From an uncultured Lachnospiraceae bacterium (GTDB lineage: Bacteria > Bacillota_A > Clostridia > Lachnospirales > Lachnospiraceae): 7,681 bases of DNA. Under the pieces are notes generated by a model. The model saw nothing but the letters and a program-made list of their open reading frames with translations. It was not told the DNA's origin and searched no databases. The translations under genes and the position numbers were made by a program. Shown piece after piece: positions 4,938 to 7,681 of this stretch (positions are counted from its first letter, which is position 1; each line of letters begins with the position of its first letter). Location of the stretch: the NCBI GenBank assembly GCA_910577835.1, contig CAJTOU010000064.1:1-7681 (forward strand), in the 5' to 3' direction.

Positions 4938-6227
4938 ATGGACGGAATGCTTTCACAAGAAGAAATAAATGCATTACTGAATGGAATAGATTCCGATGAC
5001 AGTTCTTCTGAAGCAGTTTCATCAGAAGATGAGCAGGTTTCGGTAGAACTGGAAGAGGTACTTACCTCAATGGAAATAGATATTATGGGAGAGCTCTCTA
5101 ATATCAGCATGGGGACCGCGGCTACAACGTTATCTTCACTTGTTAATCAAAAGGTAGATATTACAACGCCAAAAGTTGGGGTTTCTACATGGCAGGATTT
5201 AGTGGACCAGTATGACCGGCCATGCGTATTTATCCAGATATCTTATAAAGAGGGTATCAATGGTAATAATGTTTTTATATTAAAGGATACTGATGTAAAA
5301 ATCATTGCCGATTTGATGATGGGCGGTGATGGAACAAATATGGAGGGCGAGATTGGAGAGCTTCATTTAAGTGCAATCTGTGAAGCAATGAACCAGATGA
5401 TGGGTTCCTCATCTACCTCTTTATCTTCTATGTTGGGCATGAAAATAGATATCACTCCTCCAACGGCAAATCTGATTGATTTGAATGATGATTTTGCATT
5501 GGAAGATTACAGTGATTTTCTAAAGGGAAACTTTATCAAAATTTCCTTTAAAATGACTGTTGGCGATTTGGTAAACAGTGAAATTATGCAGTTGTACCCT
5601 GTCGAGTTATGTAAAACTCTTTGTAATAGATTTGGCATGGGAGAAGATTCCTCTCAATCTGAAACATCAACAACCTCTGAGCCAGAGCAGTCAGCAGCAG
5701 CAACGGTTCAGGATATGCCGGCACCAAATATGTCTGCCATGGAACAGCAGCCAATGGCAGGTAATATGAATTATGGAATGCCAATGCAGAATGCATCGCA
5801 GGCTATGATGCAAGGAATGCCGCAGGGTATGCCAATGCAACAAGGAATGCCACAAAGTATGATGATGCAGGGTATGCCAATGCAACAGGGAATGCCACAG
5901 GGTATGATGATGACAGGAATGCCAATGCAGAATATTAATGTTCAGCAGGCGCAGTTCCAGACATTTTCACCAGATATCGTAGCAGTAAACCAGAAAGAGA
6001 ATATTAATCTGATTATGGATGTACCTCTTCAAGTCACTGTAGAGCTTGGCAGAACCAGCAAATCTATTCAGGATATTCTGGAATTTTCACCCGGCACGAT
6101 TATCGAACTGAATAAGATTGCAGGCGAGCCTGTGGATGTACTTGTAAATAACAAGTATGTTGCGAAGGGTGAGGTAGTTGTAATCGAGGAAAGCTTTGGT
6201 GTAAGAGTTACCGAAATTATAAGATAA
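4938..6227 (+). CDS. fliY: Flagellar motor switch protein FliY with CheC-type CheY-P phosphatase domain
   Basis: Second C-ring protein and motor-located phosphatase of CheY-P, replacing the short FliN of proteobacteria. Product of 429 residues. Residues 5-15 (LSQEEINALLN) are a FliM-like CheY-P docking peptide. The CheC domain (about 38-230) has both catalytic motifs of the form D/S-x3-E-x2-N-x22-P complete: D48, E52, N55, P78 and S145, E149, N152, P175. Dephosphorylation activity is therefore expected. A low-complexity linker (about 235-345) turns from Ser/Glu-rich to Met/Gln/Gly/Pro-rich. The C-terminal SpoA/FliN domain (about 355-428) contains DVPLQVTVELGRT, ILEFSPGTIIEL and ANKYVAKGE-like NKYVAKGEVVV, typical of FliN. 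An AGGGAGG ribosome binding site lies within the end of fliM. FliN is the alternative name for the C-terminal part alone. Confidence 0.95.
   Translation: MDGMLSQEEINALLNGIDSDDSSSEAVSSEDEQVSVELEEVLTSMEIDIMGELSNISMGTAATTLSSLVNQKVDITTPKVGVSTWQDLVDQYDRPCVFIQISYKEGINGNNVFILKDTDVKIIADLMMGGDGTNMEGEIGELHLSAICEAMNQMMGSSSTSLSSMLGMKIDITPPTANLIDLNDDFALEDYSDFLKGNFIKISFKMTVGDLVNSEIMQLYPVELCKTLCNRFGMGEDSSQSETSTTSEPEQSAAATVQDMPAPNMSAMEQQPMAGNMNYGMPMQNASQAMMQGMPQGMPMQQGMPQSMMMQGMPMQQGMPQGMMMTGMPMQNINVQQAQFQTFSPDIVAVNQKENINLIMDVPLQVTVELGRTSKSIQDILEFSPGTIIELNKIAGEPVDVLVNNKYVAKGEVVVIEESFGVRVTEIIR
5826..5930 (+). repeat. Tandem 45-bp (15-residue) repeat in the fliY linker
   Basis: Two adjacent copies (5826-5870 and 5871-5915) match at 39 of 45 bases and encode GMPMQQGMPQSMMMQ and GMPMQQGMPQGMMMT. 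A partial third copy (5916-5930, GMPMQ) follows, and looser GMPMQ/GMPQ units occur from about 5775. The repeat keeps the reading frame, so gain or loss of units would change linker length without breaking FliY. Confidence 0.85.
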
Positions 6228-6230
6228 AAA

Positions 6231-6239
6231 TGGTATAAT
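6231..6239 (+). promoter_or_regulatory. Candidate extended -10 promoter upstream of cheY
   Basis: TGGTATAAT is a perfect TATAAT hexamer with the TGn extension. It lies in the 41-base fliY-cheY gap about 30 bases before the cheY ATG. No convincing -35 is present at 16-18 bases upstream; TTACCG at 6208 is too far (20 bases). Extended -10 promoters can work with a poor -35. The AT-rich gap makes chance occurrence possible. Confidence 0.45.
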
Positions 6240-6268
6240 ATTAATATATTGAATAGGAGAGAAATAAT

Positions 6269-6631
6269 ATGGCAAAGAATATTTTAATTTGTGATGATGC
6301 TGCATTTATGCGAATGATGATAAAGGACATTTTAACAAAAAATGGTTATAATATTGCGGGTGAAGCAGAAAACGGAAAAATGGCTGTTGAAAAGTATGCC
6401 GAGACAAAGCCGGATTTGGTAATGATGGATATTACCATGCCTGAGATGGATGGTATACAGGCTTTGAAAAAGATTAAGGAGCAGGACCCGGGTGCTATGG
6501 TAATTATGTGTTCTGCTATGGGACAGCAGGCAATGGTTATTGAATCCATTCAATCTGGTGCAAAGGATTTTATTGTAAAACCATTTCAGGCAGACAGAGT
6601 TCTTGAGGCAGTCAAGAAGGCAGTAGGCTAA
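6269..6631 (+). CDS. cheY: Chemotaxis response regulator CheY
   Basis: Single-domain receiver that is phosphorylated by CheA and binds the FliM/FliY docking peptides to control motor direction. The 120-residue product is one complete receiver domain with no output domain. The acidic pocket is D9 and D10, the phosphorylation site is D54 (VMMDITMPEMDG), the switch residues are S82 and F101, and the invariant lysine is K104 (FIVKPF). The start DDAAFMRMMIKDIL is typical of Gram-positive CheY rather than of a transcription regulator. AGGAGA (6255-6260) lies eight bases before the ATG. Position between fliY and fliO matches other Firmicute flagellar operons. FliY just upstream is predicted to be its phosphatase. 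The stop is two bases before the fliO start. Confidence 0.96.
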   Translation: MAKNILICDDAAFMRMMIKDILTKNGYNIAGEAENGKMAVEKYAETKPDLVMMDITMPEMDGIQALKKIKEQDPGAMVIMCSAMGQQAMVIESIQSGAKDFIVKPFQADRVLEAVKKAVG

Positions 6632-6633
6632 TA

Positions 6634-7008
6634 ATGAATGGTATATTAGCAGCGGGCTTTGAAAGTTTTTTCAGACTGATAGTAACCTTATTTATGTTTA
6701 TCTTTGTTGTAATCGTCTGTTATATCGCGACGGTATGGATTGGAAATTTCCAGAAAAACAAGATAGGCAAGGGAAATATTGAAGTTATTGAAATACACCG
6801 GATTACTAATAATAAGTACATTGAGATTGTGCGTATTGGTAAAAATTATTATGTATTGTCAGTTTCAAAGGACAGAATAGATAAAATCGATATTCTGGAA
6901 GAAGACGATATTAATTTGCCGGAAAATACTCCTGCTAATGTAAGCGAAAGTTTTGCTCAGATTTTTGAAAAATTAAAAAATCGAAAACATCAGCAGGATA
7001 AAGAATAG
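6634..7008 (+). CDS. fliO: Flagellar export protein FliO
   Basis: Small membrane protein that helps assemble the FliP ring of the flagellar type III export gate. Product of 124 residues with a membrane helix at about 12-36 (rich in Phe, Ile and Val), then a cytoplasmic domain. Residues 46-85 form a short beta-rich stretch (IEVIEIHRITNNKYIEIVRIG, then YYVLSVSKDRID) that matches the usual FliO pattern of a strand-rich 'bind-and-report' segment. The tail (92-124) is hydrophilic and charged. The family is poorly conserved, and the call depends strongly on position between cheY and fliP as well as topology. The ribosome binding site is weak (AAGAAGG in the end of cheY, about 12 bases away), so translation is probably coupled to cheY across the two-base gap. 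Confidence 0.82.
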   Translation: MNGILAAGFESFFRLIVTLFMFIFVVIVCYIATVWIGNFQKNKIGKGNIEVIEIHRITNNKYIEIVRIGKNYYVLSVSKDRIDKIDILEEDDINLPENTPANVSESFAQIFEKLKNRKHQQDKE

Positions 7009-7017
7009 GTATTGAAT

Positions 7018-7681
7018 ATGAGAAAAAAAAGAATAATTAAAATTGTTTTGTTATTGTTTATTGTTTTTTGTTTTTCTATACCGTCTTTTGAAAATGTATA
7101 TGCAACAGAAGCAGCAGAAAATCAGACAGAAAATGATTTAAGTACAGATGAAGGCAGAGATTCTCTCTTTGGAATTGATATCTCTGCCAATGGTAAAGCA
7201 GGAAGTCTGAGTGGAGCATTGCAGGTAGTGATTGTCCTTACAATACTGGCATTGTGTCCCTCTATTCTGATTATGGTCACTTCATTTACCAGAGTACTTA
7301 TAGTCATGCACTTTACCAGAGCAGCGATAAATACACAGTCTGCTCCACCTAATCAGGTTCTAATCGGTATTTCATTGCTTTTAACGATTTTTATTATGGC
7401 ACCTGTTTTTAATCAGATTTATGAAAAGGCGTATGTACCGTTAAGCAATGAAGAGATTACCCGTGAAGAAGCAGTACAGGAAGCAGTCGCTCCCCTGAGA
7501 GAATTTATGCTGAAAAATATCAGCGATAAGGGAGATTTGGATAAAATGTGCCAAATTGCAGGAATAACAGAGGTAGAAAGTATAGATGATGTACCTATTT
7601 ATGTAGTTATTCCTGCATTTATCCTAAACGAATTAAAAGTGGCGTTTTGGATAGGATTTCTGATTTATATTCCGTTTATAG
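7018..7681 (+). CDS. fliP: Flagellar export gate protein FliP (3' truncated by the window)
   Basis: Core subunit of the flagellar type III export gate in the cytoplasmic membrane (FliP5-FliQ4-FliR1). The first 221 codons are present and the frame is open to the window edge. Residues 1-29 look like a signal peptide: basic start MRKKR, hydrophobic core, probable cleavage after VYA. An acidic spacer of about 30 residues follows. The mature part shows the FliP signature: LCPSILIMVTSFTRVLIVMHF (in residues about 79-99), SAPPNQVLIG, FIMAPVFNQIYEKAYVPL, PLREFMLKN, then IPAFILNELKVAFWIGFLI. ATG 7018 is preferred, with a weak AATAGGT in front; an in-frame TTG at 7012 is an alternative. fliQ and fliR would be expected next, outside the window. 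Confidence 0.93.
   Translation, partial: MRKKRIIKIVLLLFIVFCFSIPSFENVYATEAAENQTENDLSTDEGRDSLFGIDISANGKAGSLSGALQVVIVLTILALCPSILIMVTSFTRVLIVMHFTRAAINTQSAPPNQVLIGISLLLTIFIMAPVFNQIYEKAYVPLSNEEITREEAVQEAVAPLREFMLKNISDKGDLDKMCQIAGITEVESIDDVPIYVVIPAFILNELKVAFWIGFLIYIPFI

Noticed and set aside
5300..5315. GCCGATTT in fliY as part of a sigma-28 promoter.
   Set aside because: The nearest upstream TAAA is far closer than the 15-base spacing required, and the site is deep inside coding sequence.
5691..5885. His/Trp-rich minus-strand frame opposite the FliY linker.
   Set aside because: It is the complement of the Met/Gln repeat codons, so its odd composition is a by-product of the repeat.

Overview
This window is a contiguous, one-direction stretch of a flagellar/chemotaxis operon from an AT-rich Gram-positive bacterium of the class Clostridia. 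It holds, in order: the end of a TIGR02530-type flagellar operon gene, flgE, motA, motB, fliL, fliM, fliY, cheY, fliO and the 5' part of fliP. Three things point to a motile Firmicute: FliY (the FliN form carrying a CheC-like phosphatase) in place of a short FliN, cheY placed between the switch genes and the export genes, and strong GGAGG ribosome binding sites. A hook gene followed directly by motAB, together with the base and codon bias, fits the Lachnospiraceae (Roseburia / Agathobacter / Butyrivibrio-like). That family assignment is an inference; no taxonomic marker is present.

Layout. Bases 2-100 are the C-terminus of the upstream operon gene. Bases 100-156 are a short GC-rich, self-complementary intergenic element. 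Bases 195-1523 are flgE. Bases 1524-1730 are the only sizeable gap: it holds a possible weak terminator, a good sigma-A-like extended -10 promoter, and a stem-loop near the predicted 5' end of the motA transcript. From 1731 to the window end genes are packed with 2-54 bp gaps: stator (motA, motB), stator/motor accessory (fliL), C-ring (fliM, fliY), response regulator (cheY), then export gate (fliO, fliP, cut by the window edge). A second extended -10 candidate sits just before cheY.

How the genes work together. FlgE polymerises into the hook. MotA/MotB form the ion-driven stator, helped by FliL. FliM and FliY form the switch complex and each carries an N-terminal EI(D/N)xLL peptide of the kind that docks CheY-P. 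FliY also has two intact CheC-type phosphatase motifs, so it should remove the CheY-P signal at the motor. CheY is the signal itself. FliO/FliP belong to the flagellar type III export gate.

I found no new multi-gene system, no mobile element, no CRISPR array and no tRNA or rRNA. The points worth a second look are small: the GC-rich element before flgE, the promoter plus 5' stem-loop before motA (where many relatives carry flbD), PomA/PomB-like residues in the stator, a lone Cys-Asn in the hook protein, a methionine-rich tandem repeat in FliY, and a possible private promoter for cheY.
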